From positions 101,056,767 to 101,120,766 of the forward strand of contig NC_052518.1 in NCBI RefSeq assembly GCF_014356525.2: a stretch of 64,000 nt of DNA, in the 5' to 3' direction. Positions within the stretch are counted from its first letter, which is position 1; the number at the start of each line of letters is the position of its first letter. Under the pieces are notes generated by a model, which saw nothing but the letters and a program-made list of their open reading frames with translations, made no database searches and had not been told where the DNA came from. Below, in pieces: positions 53,356-64,000 of the stretch. The DNA is from Nilaparvata lugens (lineage: Eukaryota > Arthropoda > Insecta > Hemiptera > Delphacidae). Made by a program: the position numbers and the translations under genes.

Positions 53356-53567
53356 GCAAAGGGAAGAATATTGGCTTATACACGTACGGGATAGAAAAAT
53401 TATGTTTGCCGCATCATCACGTCTGAAGTACTGGACTGATTAACTTGAAATTTTGCATATAGATTCTTAAATCACCGGGGATGGTTACAGGCCTATTTTC
53501 AATTCTTCAATATTTCATTACGTCAAGTTTTAAAATAGACCCTTGCGGAGCACGGGTTACCTGCTAG
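53356..53567 (+). mobile_element. Helitron 3' end
   Basis: ACGTACGGGATAGAAAAATT through ACCCTTGCGGAGCACGGGTTACCTGCTAG, then T. The terminal ACCC..GGGT hairpin and CTAG end match the Helitron at 34404. The 5' end is lost. Confidence 0.7.
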
Positions 53568-53569
53568 TA

Positions 53570-54513
53570 CAAAATATGGATGAGTCATCGACTAGACTAG
53601 AAGCCAAGATATTTATTAAATATAATAGAGCTCAATAATTCGTAGTATTTTCTTAAATACTCGTCGGCTCTGGATAAAATGTTAATGCCTCGTACCAGAT
53701 ATTTTGTCAGGAGACAATTTTGATTTTTGAAATATTGAGGGGGACGCCCATGTATCTATCTGTTATGAATTCGTACGGGTTCTTAGTCTGATAATATTGT
53801 GCTGTAATTTTATGACATTGTAAGTGCAGCTATCTAGTGTCCACTACATCAAACAGCTTCGACCAATCAGAAGCAAGTAGGCTTTTGAACGTTCACACCC
53901 ATTTTACACAATTATGACAGGATGACGTAGTAAGTGCTGTCATCTACCGTCTGTTTCTCCCACTAAATCTGAAATCTTCAACCAATCACAAGCGAGTATG
54001 TTCTAATAGTTCACTTCACTTCATGATTATGATTGGACAACGTCATGTAGGCTCATCACCAGTGTAGGCACAGTTACATCTTCTTGTTGAAAATGTTTTA
54101 CGATATTCTACCTAATTTTCATTTGTTAAAAAATGTTGAAACTTGAATATCTGCCTATAAAAATACTATTAACGCTTTTGTTGCTAGAATATTTATTTTT
54201 CCTATATAATAGGGCTACTTTAATCATTTTAATGAAAATGCTGTGATTTTCTCTGTTGAATCTTGATAGTAATTTCCATGTTTGGATTGAACTTCAATTT
54301 TCAATTTATTTTATTATTTGTCACAGGATAAACAACAGTAAGCATTGACAATAGCCATATACATTAAAAACATAAAAATTATGACATTCATGTACAAAGT
54401 TGGACTTGATATTTTTTTTAAATGGTGAAAATATAATTTAATAAATAATATGACAGTGGCAGCCCAACCAGTGAAATTCCAGTGAAGTTGGTCCGTGATA
54501 CAAATAGGTCTAT
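53570..54513. other. No gene seen; diverged internal duplication
   Basis: 53828-53920 and 53935-54045 are similar (GCTATCTAGTGTCCACTAC / GTCATCTACCGTCTGTTTC, CTTC(G)ACCAATCA). No coding evidence. Confidence 0.4.
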
Positions 54514-54516
54514 TAA

Positions 54517-55204
54517 TGCCCGGTTGCCGAGTCATTACATAAAATCAAACATAGCTATGTGAGACATAGTTTGAAATCACTGACATGAATGCTTGGCCGT
54601 TGCACAGTCGTTTGCCGAAGCCCATTTAGTTATATCTCGAATTAGCATCACACATACATCACACTGCAGCTCTATTCACTTTTTTCCGTACATGCTTCTA
54701 TCCAACCAATGTCTTGACATCGGGCAAAGTTTCAATCGACATCACTGTGAACAGACCTAAAAGACCTCACATAAAATTGATAAACAATATGGCGAGACTT
54801 GGCTTTTGGCGAGATTTCTCACCACATTTAGCGATTTGGAGGTTATAAACAATTTTAAAAAAACATAGGCAGACAAAAAATAATTTACTTATATACATAT
54901 GGTTTTTTGTAAACATCTTTCAAAAAAAGCTATCACAACCTCTAAAATGCATTTGGCGGGATTAGATATTGGATTTAACATCACGACTTCGGGCCCATAA
55001 CTTAACTGACCGTTTTTAGCTATTGGAGACATAAATAAGCTTTTTCTGACGACTATGCAAAGAAATCATGTCTAATTGGGGGTTTTTAGTTTTATGGGAG
55101 CTATAGTTTACTTTGACATCTGTGCAACGAAAAGTGGAGTTATGGCTTCATAAATAATTTAAATGCCTGATTTTAACTTTAAGTGACGACTCTGCAACCG
55201 GGCA
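54517..55204. mobile_element. Harbinger-like MITE (688 bp)
   Basis: TGCCCGGTTGCCGAGTC and GACTCTGCAACCGGGCA are inverted ends; TAA flanks both sides (54514-54516, 55205-55207). Confidence 0.85.
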
Positions 55205-55539
55205 TAAGTGCGTTGAAGATAGCTGATATCAGTATATCTGATGTAATATTAACTACAATAGAGCACGAATTAGAGCACCGGACTAATTGATGTGTCAGTG
55301 TCCGGATAACTGATAATCCGGATGAACGATTTTAACTCGATTTTACCCTAGCTCTCACGTGTTGACGTAATCAAAACTCTGCATTCTGGCTTACAGCGCT
55401 AATTAGTACGTGTTATATGTAATATGACTTGTATACACTTATCTTTCATTCACATGAATTTCACACAATTCACATATTTTATTAAATTTGCCGTTTTTTA
55501 TTATTTTTTGTATATATTAAGATATGACTATTAATGTTT

Positions 55540-55630
55540 ATTGTTATATTTTGGAATTTATTATTGAATTGTTGACTAAGTCTTGCATTAGTTAAAGTGT
55601 TCTGACAATAAAATGAATCTTGAATCATGA
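55540..55630 (+). mobile_element. LINE 3' tail
   Basis: GACAATAAAATGAATCTTGAATCATGAA looks like an AATAAA signal followed by a short repeating tail. Confidence 0.4.
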
Positions 55631-55860
55631 AATATGTGAATGTTGAAATAGACTCCTGTTTTTTTTCAAATTGAGATAGAAATTATGTAGAAAACTTTCA
55701 CAACATTTATACTTTTATTATTTTAATATTTAATATGTTATATTTCTATGTAGCCTAAATAATATGATAACATAACAACAAAGAAACGCCAAAAATAAAA
55801 TAAAAGAATAAACTATTAAAAGCAAATCACAACCAAAATAAATCAGAAATAAGAACTCAC

Positions 55861-55878
55861 CAGCGTGTTTTCAAACAT
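55861..55878 (-). other. Possible tiny first coding exon (weak)
   Basis: Minus strand: ATGTTTGAAAACACGCTG followed by donor GTGAGTTC. The six codons MFENTL end in phase 0, which would join exactly to Kdm2 exon a (RDRK...). Distance (27 kb), length and lack of conservation evidence make this speculative. A Harbinger-like element begins 3 bp upstream of the ATG. Confidence 0.15.
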
Positions 55879-55881
55879 TAA

Positions 55882-56968
55882 GGGGCGGTTTCCGAGCTCG
55901 GGATCTATAAGTTCTGGACTTACAGAGTCCAGGACTGAAATAAGCGCTCGGGTCTAAATCGACTTTCTGAGTCACGATTCATCTTCTAAACTCCGGGGTC
56001 TATAATGTTCTCGACTTATTTGAGTCCAGGACTCAAAGTGGTAAACATGAGGGAAATTCACAATATTTTGCTGTTATATTGTTGGCATTATAGCAAAACG
56101 AAAACAACTGATTGCAGCGGGATAATTCAAATGAGCATGCTCTCTAAACTATTTTGTGAAAATACGTTTCGATTTCTTTGTAGGCCTATTCAAAACAGAC
56201 CCCAACCTTTTGAAAGATGAATTAATAAACATTTTATTTTATTTTATGCTATTATTGATCATTGATCCTAACCAGTGATTTTGGAATAAAAATTTCATTA
56301 GGCTATTGAGTTTGAAAACGTATTTGTTTTGAAAAAAAAACTGGAATAATATTTTTTTATTGTTATATTAATATGTTGAATATCACATTGATTAATAACA
56401 TTGAGATTGGAATATAAATTCCAAGCCAATCCTTGTATTATTTTTCTTGAACATTTTTAGGTTATGTAACATTCGTAAAATAAGGTTATTTTTTACGCAT
56501 AATTCTGATACAATTTTATAGCAAAATAAACTTGCAAACTATAAATTATGAATTTAGATGGACTAATCCAAATAATTTAGGTATTCCATGACATCTATTT
56601 GGCTTTTCATCTACTCCAAAACAATAACTGAATTGTGTTTGCTCAGTTAAGTCTAGAACTTAAATTTAAACCCTACCCCAGTCGAGGGTTTAAAATTACA
56701 CTGTTTTATGTTCTGGACTTAACGATTTTTAATAAATCCTCGACTCGGAAAGAGGCGAGAATCTAATTCAAGTCCTGGACTTATAAGCCCTTCACTCAGA
56801 AAGCGAAATTATAAACTCCAGGGTCTAACGTGATCTCTGAACTCCAGAATCTATTCAAGTCCTCAACTACGTTAACGCTCTGACTCGGAAAGCCAATTTT
56901 CCAACTCCAGAGTTTAAAGCCAGTTAAAGTCTAGAACTTAGCTAAATCCCGAGCTCGGAAACCGGCCC
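55882..56968 (-). mobile_element. Harbinger-like element, uninterrupted copy (1087 bp)
   Basis: Ends GGGGCGGTTTCCGAGCTCGG and CCGAGCTCGGAAACCGGCCC are inverted; TAA at 55879-55881 and 56969-56971. It is the empty-site paralogue of 11164-13835. No transposase is encoded. Confidence 0.88.
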
Positions 56969-57329
56969 TAAGAACTCACTGAGAGCACACAATGGTTATG
57001 GGCATATCTAACCTTCACAAGTCTACTTGAAAAATCTGATAAAGATTCTTGAGAAACACAATGATAAATTATTGGTGGGAAAGTATACCTAAACTTTCGG
57101 CCCGCCCGCCTTCCAGCTGAACTTGTGAATCGAATTTAAACTATTCTAGTTCGGTAATTCTTGGAGTAAATAGATATAGAGCCCATTCATTTGATTACAT
57201 TCTTATTGTTGAATACTGTTCTTTGGAAAATAACATGAAATTTAGTATGTTAGACTTCTTAATTCATGTAGGCTTATACACTAGTTCACAATTAATGTGC
57301 CTTTTCATGAATTAATGTGCCAGAAAGAT

Positions 57330-57550
57330 TTAATTATTAATATTTGACAAATAAGAAAGGTACTCAAAAGTAACTTTATCCATTTCCAGTCCTTGGCTTT
57401 TGAGAAAAGCTCGTTTGCTTGATTCATTTTCATTTTTAGACACGTCAGCGTATTTATCGTACAGTTTAACTATGATAGCTGAACAAAAGGAACAGTGTCT
57501 TGTTTCTTTCTGATGATCAATGTATTCTCTTTGCATTCCCTGCTTACATA
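57330..57550 (-). pseudogene. Tigger/pogo-like transposase fragment, copy 1
   Basis: Minus frame: MQREYIDHQKETRHCSFC, then KRAFLKSQGLEMDKVTFEYL; the frame then leaves the conserved part. The homologous piece at 59110-59418 is longer. Confidence 0.55.
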
Positions 57551-58659
57551 AATGTGCTGTTGATAAGTTATGCAGTGCTGTTGTTGTAACTTCAATACAG
57601 TACTGTTCTTTATTTCATTGTGGCTTCAAATGAATGCATTGTATAAAGAGAACTCTATAGTACTGTATAATTGACCGAACGAAGTGAGGTCTAAGATTCA
57701 AGTCGACGGTTTGGATTTCTCTCAATGTTTATATGTTTATATATTTATATGTTGCGCATTTACGGCGAAACGCGGTAATAGATTTTCATGAAATTTGACA
57801 GGTATGTTCCTTTTTTAATTGCGAGTCGACGTATATACAAGGTTTTTGGAAATTTTGCATTTCAAGGATAATATAAAAGGAAAAAGGAGCCTCCTTAATA
57901 CGCCAATATTAGAGTAAAAATCAGACTATAGAATTATTCATCATAAATCAGCTGACAAGTGTGTGATTACACAGATGTGTGGAGAAGCCAGTCTATTACT
58001 GTATTTGTATAAGGTCTATAGTTTCAATCAAAGACATTAAAGAGGTATGCATCTTTAAGCTGGGTTTACACCAAAGTTATTAACAAAATGGCTATAACTT
58101 AATCCTTATAGATTATATTACATTGAACGGAAGTTGACAAACACACATGTTCATCATGTGTATGATAAGTTATGTTCAATCTAATATAATCTAAAAGGAT
58201 TGAGTTATTAACATTTTTTTTAAATAAATTTGGTCTAATCGCAGCTTCAAGGTCTTTGGTTTCAATATTTTGTTTTGCAGTCATGGTATTATTATGTGTG
58301 TCCATCAGTATCAATATTCTCACATTCGAAAAACCTAATTTAATAGGTGAATAAAAATAAACAAATTAACTAAATAATGCTGGAGAAATTATAATATTTT
58401 TTTATTCTAAAAAATTAATTTTCATCAGATAGAAAGATCATCATGGAACTGGATGAATTATATCATCCAGAAATTTGTATTTCATATTATGAAATACAAA
58501 TTCAAACGTGAACTGAGTTTGTTAACATTTAAAACAGTTGACATCTGCTACATCTGGATGAGAATACTGCGTGAGGTCTACTGTTCACAGAACTACTAGT
58601 AATGTACATACTGTAGTCACATCCCTTATTCCGTTTTATTCTCATTCGTTCTTATTAGA

Positions 58660-58860
58660 GCTCTCTCAAATGTCGCTGCTTTTTTGGTGTCCGTTATTTC
58701 ACAAATTTGTCCCTTTTAAGTGTCCGTTAACCGTTATTGAGAGAGTCCGCTATTTAGAGATAATGATGTATATACCTCTTATGGAGAAATGGCGGGGAAT
58801 AAAAATTTGTCCTTTATTTGGAGGTGTCCGTTAAGAGATTTCACTGTACATGTACGGGAT
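58660..58860 (-). repeat. Tigger-like terminal repeat, copy 1
   Basis: Repeated GTGTCCGTTA words ending GGTGTCCGTTAAGAGATTTCACTG before TA. In reverse complement it starts CAGTGAAATCTCTTAACGGAC, similar to pogo/Tigger ends with clustered CGGAC words. Confidence 0.6.
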
Positions 58861-59109
58861 AGGAAAATTATGTTTGACGCATCATCACGTTTGAACTACT
58901 GGCCTGATTAACTTGAAATTTTGCATAAAGATTCTTAATTAACCGAGGATGGTTATAGGCCTATTTTCAATTTTCCAAGATTTCATTACGTCAAGTTTAA
59001 AACAATGTTTTCATCAACAGAATCGATCTCTCCACAAACAGCTGTATATGAGATGTTATGTCGGATTCGAAATTTTTCTAACCATCCTGACGATGCTTTA
59101 AAATCTTAA

Positions 59110-59418
59110 TCACTTGACTGTTTGGGCTATTTCTAAAGCCTTTTCACGTATTAATGTGCCAGAAAGAGGAATTTTATTTGTCCTAGCTCTACAAAACCAC
59201 TCAAAAGTAACTTTATCCATTTCCAGTTCTTGGCTTTTGAGAAAAGCTCGTTTGCTTGATTCATTTTCATTTTTAGACACGTCAGCGTATTTATCGTACA
59301 GTAATATCGTACAGTTGATAGCTAAACAAAAGGAACAGTGTCTTGTTTCTTTCTGATGATCGATGCATTCTCTTTGCATCCCCTGCTTACATAAATGTGC
59401 TGTTGATAAGTTATGCAT
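59110..59418 (-). pseudogene. Tigger/pogo-like transposase helix-turn-helix fragment, copy 2
   Basis: Minus frame: KRAFLKSQELEMDKVTFEWF, then CRARTNKIPLSGTLIREKAL, matching the second (Tc5/CENP-B) DNA-binding domain of pogo-group transposases (EWF...R....P.SG..I.EKA). The DDE catalytic core is not present. The fragment extends left of the tandem unit, so this is the donor copy of the duplication. Confidence 0.75.
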
Positions 59419-60469
59419 TGCTGTTGTTATAAATTCAATACAGTACTGTTCTTTCTTTCATTGTGGCTTTAAATGAATGCATTGTATAAAGAGAACTCTA
59501 TAGTACTGTATAATTGACCGAACGAAGTGAGGTCTAAGATTCAAGTCGACGGTTTGGATTTCTCTCAATGTTTATATGTTTATATATTTATATGTTGCGC
59601 ATTTACGGCGAAACGCGGTAATAGATTTTCATGAAATTTGATAGGTATGTTCCTTTTTTAATTGCGAGTCGACGTATATACAAGGTTTTTGGAAATTTTG
59701 CATTTCAAGGATAATATAAAAGGAAAAAGGAGCCTCCTTAATACGCCAATATTAGAGTAAAATCAGACTATAGAATTATTCATCATAAATCAGCTGACAA
59801 GTGTGTGATTACACAGATGTGTGGAGAAGCCAGTCTATTACTGTATTTGTATAAGGTCTATAGTTTCAATCAAAGACATTAAAGAGGTATGCATCTTAAG
59901 CTGGGTTTACACCAAAGTTATTAACAAAATGGCTATAACTTAATCCTTATAGATTCTATTAGATTGAACGGAAGTTGACAAACACCATGTTCATCATGTG
60001 TATGATAAGTTATGTTCAATCTAATATAATCTAAAAGGATTGAGTTATTAATTTTTTTAAATAAATTTGGTCTAATCGCAGCTTTAAGGTCTTTGGTTTC
60101 AATATTTTGTTTTGCAGTCATGGTATTATTATGTGTGTCCATCAGTATCAATATTCTCACATTCGAAAAACCTAATTTAATAGGTGAATAAAAATAAACA
60201 AATTAACTAAATAATGCTGGAGAAATTATAATATTTTTTATTCTAAAAAATTAATTTTCATCAGATAGAAAGATCATCATGGAACTGGATGAATTATATC
60301 ATATGAAATACAAATTCAAACGTGAACTGAGTTTGTTAACATTTAAAACAGTTGACATCTGCTACATCTGGATGAGAATACTGCGTGAGGTCTACTGTTC
60401 ACAGAACTACTAGTAATGTACATACTGTAGTCACATCCCTTATTCCGTTTTATTCTCATTCGTTCTTAT

Positions 60470-60835
60470 TAAGAGCTCTCTCAAATGTCGCTGCTTTTTT
60501 GGTGTCCGTTATTTCACAAATTTGTCCCTTTTAAGTGTCCGTTAACCGTTATTGAGAGAGTCCGCTATTTAGAGATAATGATGTATATACCTCTTATGGA
60601 GAAATGGCGGGGAATAAAAATTTGTCCGTTGAGAGATGTCCGTTATTTGGAGGTGTCCGTTAAGAGTGATTTCACTGTTAATGTACGGGATAGGAAAATT
60701 ATGTTTGACGCATATTTAGAGATAATGATGTATTACCTCTTATGGAGAAATGGCGGGGAATAAAAATTTGTCCGTTGAGAGATGTCCGTTATTTGGAGGT
60801 GTCCGTTAAGAGAGATTTCACTGTACATGTACGGG
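60470..60835 (-). repeat. Tigger-like terminal repeat, copy 2
   Basis: As copy 1, with an internal duplication (TTTAGAGATAATGATGTAT at 60567 and 60716), ending AAGAGAGATTTCACTGTA at 60825. Confidence 0.6.
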
Positions 60836-61028
60836 ATAGGAAAATTATGTTTGACGCATCATCACGTCTGAACTACTGGACTGATTAACTTGAAATTTTG
60901 CATAAAGATTCTTAATTAACCGAGGATGGTTATAGGCCTATTTTCAATTTTCCAAGATTTCATTACGTCACGTTTTCAGTCTGTAAATTTTAAAAATAGA
61001 CACTTGCGGGGCACGGGTCACCTGCTAG
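60836..61028 (+). mobile_element. Helitron 3' end
   Basis: GTACGGGATAGGAAAATTAT to CTTGCGGGGCACGGGTCACCTGCTAG, before T. A truncated fragment of the same end is at 58850-59005. Confidence 0.7.
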
Positions 61029-61388
61029 TTTTCAATAAAATTCTCGAATTAAACAAACCTATATATTTTTTAAAGAAAATGATAATTATCATGAAGTTGT
61101 ATCGTGGTATGTTGTACACAAGCAAATAGGCCTGTGGCCCGTTTTACAAAAGTCAAAAGGTTTACTATAGATAGGGAATCCTATGAATTTTAACGGAACA
61201 GGTGACTGTGAATCCACTAGTTAAACTAACCATATGGGTCATGTCTGACATTCTTTTAGACCAGTCGCATGGATGTTCACATTAAGATGAGGCTGGCACA
61301 TGTGATCATTACAATATGATCATTATGATATTAAATCGTCTAGCTGACTTGTGTAACGTCGTGTTGCGTTTCAATATGCGGCTAGCCT

Positions 61389-61858
61389 TAAAGCCTGGTT
61401 TCCATTAGTAGAGTTAGTGGTAGAGTTCCCTGGGCAAGTACTAACTATCTTGTGAACTCTCCCAATAAAAACGTTCATGGTAGAGTACTTGTTCTTAGTA
61501 GAGTAGAGTGGGATAGCACCGTGATATAGTACTCTACTACTTGCCTTCCTGCACCACCGCTTCTCACTACTCGACCGCTACTATGCTAATGAAAACAGTC
61601 TCGAGCTAGTAGAGTAGAGTCGTGCCGTAGGCTATCAAGTTTAAGAAGTATTGTTATTTATTAAAAAGTACTAATTTAACAAACTTTATTAAAAAGTGTT
61701 AATTTATTTAAGAGTATTGACATTTTACGGTTCACTAGACAACACACTTTACCTACTATTCTCAATTGTAGTGAAAACAGTTACTCGATCAAGTAAGTAG
61801 AGTATAGTTCGTTTGCTAGTTACTCAACCACTAACTCTACTGGTGAAAACAAGGATTA
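61389..61858. mobile_element. MITE with TAGTAGAGTTAGTGG ends (about 470 bp)
   Basis: AAGCCTGGTTTCCATTAGTAGAGTTAGTGG and CCACTAACTCTACTGGTGAAAACAAGG are inverted; many internal GTAGAGT/ACTCTAC words. Confidence 0.75.
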
Positions 61859-61974
61859 AATGACATCTTGTGGTGCAGCTATAATTATAATTATAGTTAT
61901 ATAATTATAGTATAATTATAGTTATTATAACTATACGAGCTTGTTACTTTGAGGAGCATCATATGTTTCTGAAG

Positions 61975-62263
61975 TGACTAACTTTTTCAAAAATGATATT
62001 TTCAGGAAATTTCTGTTTTACTAGATCAACAATACCATGAAGAATCCATCCTCTAAGTCTCATGGATTTATATCTTACCGAGTTCGAAATGTTCTGTCCC
62101 AAAAATTCAAACTTCAGGCGCTCATATCTCAAAAAGTAATGATCGGAAAAAAATTGTTTTCTGAGAAAACATTTTCATTTTGATGGCTTAATGATATACA
62201 AATCGAAAAACTTTGAAAAATATCACGAGTAGAAAGTTGATTTTTAGACTTTGCACAGCCTTA
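61975..62263. mobile_element. Half of the AGGCTGTGCAAAGG foldback family
   Basis: Right half only: AGATCAACAATACCATGAAG through GACTTTGCACAGCCTTAA. Confidence 0.7.
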
Positions 62264-62404
62264 AAAGATTAGATTATTAGATATGTTAAAAGACCGTTGA
62301 AAGGCTTGTTGAAAGACCTTTGTCTTAAGGTCTTAATAACCAGACTAGGCCTAACCCGCTTCATTAATGTCATAAGTTACATATATTGTTTGAACGAATT
62401 TTTT

Positions 62405-62515
62405 GATAGTACCTGAATGAATGTATTTTGAGTTGTATATTTTGTTTACTGTGTGACTTTGTCAATTACCAATGTTGGTTTACGACAATAAAATTTATTT
62501 ATTTGTTAATGAAGA
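62405..62515 (+). mobile_element. LINE 3' tail
   Basis: TGTGACTTTGTCAATTACCA then ACGACAATAAAATTTATTTATTTG: UTR, AATAAA signal and (ATTT)n tail. Confidence 0.5.
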
Positions 62516-63224
62516 TGTTTGGGAGAAAAATATGTTTTAGGAGAGTAACTCCAAGGCGGCTCACACAGGATCAGGAATCAACAATCAAAATTTGAGTAGA
62601 GAATTTTCTCTCCTTTCAATACATTAGCTGTTTTTTCATGTGTGAATGGAGTTGGTTTGCATGTGTGGGCGAAGTCTGCTCGCACACTAACGCAACAAGC
62701 AGCCAATAAGACGCAATTTAAGCAACTTTGCTCCTGAATTCTATTTTCCATTCATTCGCGCACGAGAGCAATATTGGATCAATATCACCTGTGTGGAACA
62801 GACACGTGTCTCTCCCGACATAACAAGCTCGTTGAAAAGCAGCAAAGGTCGTTCATAAAGTCACTCATATGCCTGCTTCATATCGTCTCCCTATTCTTGA
62901 TCTCTTCGTTATTGGAAAATGATTTTCGAAGATGAAAAGATTCCAATCGTCAGACATACGAAAATATCCGCTACATTCAACATCAAATTTGTCCAATTTG
63001 TTGGGGAATACAAAATTTATCTATTATATTCACTTCAATATAGGGTGATATGGCAGAAAAAGCTTCATTCAACATCAAATTTGTCCAATTTGTTGAGAAA
63101 TACAAAATGTGTCTATTATATTCACTACAAAATAGGGTTACATAGAAGGAAAGCCAATAGAAAACGAGATTCTATAGAAAAAGCTTGGAGTGATATCAAT
63201 AAAATAATGAAGGAGAAACCTGGC
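62516..63224. other. Unassigned; open frame 62919-63239 not recognised
   Basis: A plus-strand frame of 106 codons (MIFEDEKIPIVRHTKISA...) contains a 75-bp internal duplication (TCAACATCAAATTTGTCCAA at 62977 and 63069). It runs into the Helitron end, has no known domain and is probably not a gene. Confidence 0.35.
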
Positions 63225-63416
63225 TTATTCACGTACTGAATATGAAATTCACGAATGACGCATCATCACGTCTGAATTACTGGACTGATTGCATTGAAAT
63301 TTTGCATATTGAAACTTTATTTAGTCAGGATGGATAAAGGCCTATTTTTGATTCTGCAAGATTTCATAATGTCAAGTTTTTGATTAGATCATTGTGCAGC
63401 ACGGGTTACCTGCTAG
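63225..63416 (+). mobile_element. Helitron 3' end
   Basis: ACGCATCATCACGTCTGAAT through GTGCAGCACGGGTTACCTGCTAG, then T. Fourth end of this family in the window. Confidence 0.7.
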
Positions 63417-63419
63417 TTG

Positions 63420-64000
63420 CAAATAAAATAATACTATCAGCTAGAAGAAAATTTGTGGAAATCAATTTTTTTCAACGATCTTGATTATAATGTTCAAATA
63501 TTGTTTCATGGTAGGCCATTGTTATTTATTGATTGATTATGAGGTGAATTTTTTCTCCAAAAGGAGTTATCTTTTCAACTGTAAAATTGTAAAATTGCCA
63601 TTGATTTTCATCAAGCTATGGAGAACGAATAGTCCAGTCAAATTGTAGTTTTTCAGGAAACAGTCCCGAAAGAATTTTTCTCAACGGTTCTATGTGTATT
63701 TTGAGTTGCTGAATTCGAATCTGAAATTTGATGACACGCCAGAGGGCGGCTTCACCACCAAAATTTCTGACTTTTTTAAATTTTCCATTTAATCTCGAAA
63801 ACCTTGAGTTTTCCGAGAAAAAGCATCCTCTACAAAATTGAAGATAATAAAATTTCCAATAAATTGAGTTGTCGCGCAGGACTCTACTATTTTTGATTAC
63901 GGAGCTACGAATATTCAAAAAAGGTGTATTTTTAAGGGGTTTTCAAAATTCTGCAAACCTACCACTTCTACCCTATACAATTTGGAACTTTTTCTAGTAA
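63420..64000. other. Unassigned right edge
   Basis: The minus frame 63918-63616 is open for 100 codons (MNIRSSVIKNSRVLRDNSIY...), with no domain I can name. The style (CTCCGTAATCAAAAATAG, GGTGGTGAAGCCGCCCTCTG) suggests a repeat rather than a gene. Confidence 0.35.

Larger units (their letters stand above)
57310..60990. repeat. 1.84-kb tandem duplication with transposon content
   Basis: 57310-59005 and 59150-60990 are near-identical, offset by 1837-1843 bp (for example TTGACCGAACGAAGTGAGGT at 57671 and 59514). Each unit holds a Tigger-like helix-turn-helix fragment, the GTAGACCT repeat, Tigger-like terminal repeats and a Helitron fragment. The second unit has an extra 100-bp internal duplication (60570-60800). 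Confidence 0.85.

Overview
The window looks like insect nuclear DNA: AT-rich, spliced genes with GT/AG introns of 1-6 kb, and very dense DNA transposons, Helitrons and LINE fragments. The repeat style fits a hemipteran with a large genome (planthopper-like), but the species is an inference. I see no prokaryotic genes, rRNA, tRNA or CRISPR.

The only recognisable host gene is Kdm2 (JmjC/CXXC histone H3K36 demethylase of the KDM2/FBXL10-11 family) on the minus strand. Eight exons join in frame from 28748 down to 652 and give 509 residues: N-terminal acidic segment, JmjC domain with all three iron ligands, post-JmjC helices and a complete CXXC zinc finger. The PHD, F-box and LRR part lies beyond the left edge. 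The first coding exon was not found with certainty; two weak candidates (47553-47565 and 55861-55878) are listed.

Everything else is repeats. Introns 1-7 (1-28.6 kb) hold: a palindrome split by LINE insertions (2.1-4.9 kb); PIF/Harbinger-like elements with TTA/TAA duplications (5.1, 11.2 and 26.2 kb); a 477-codon open R4/Dong-like LINE fragment inside one of these; a hAT relic with a perfect 8-bp duplication (19.2 kb); a Helitron inserted cleanly into a tandem array (22.7 kb); and a tandem array of 149 bp that repeats the 3' end and splice donor of a Kdm2 exon (17.2-17.6 kb). The right half (28.8-64 kb) is nested transposon debris: an LTR-element integrase relic, RTE-like and other LINE fragments, several Helitron ends, pogo/Tigger-like relics, a 2-kb nested palindrome (39.4-41.3 kb), and a 1.84-kb tandem duplication (57.3-61 kb).

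Many insertions interrupt each other at defined target duplications, so the window can be read as a relative insertion history. No new cellular system is evident. The points most worth checking are the duplicated splice donors, the R4-like element with an empty-site paralogue in the same window, and the uncertain Kdm2 5' end.
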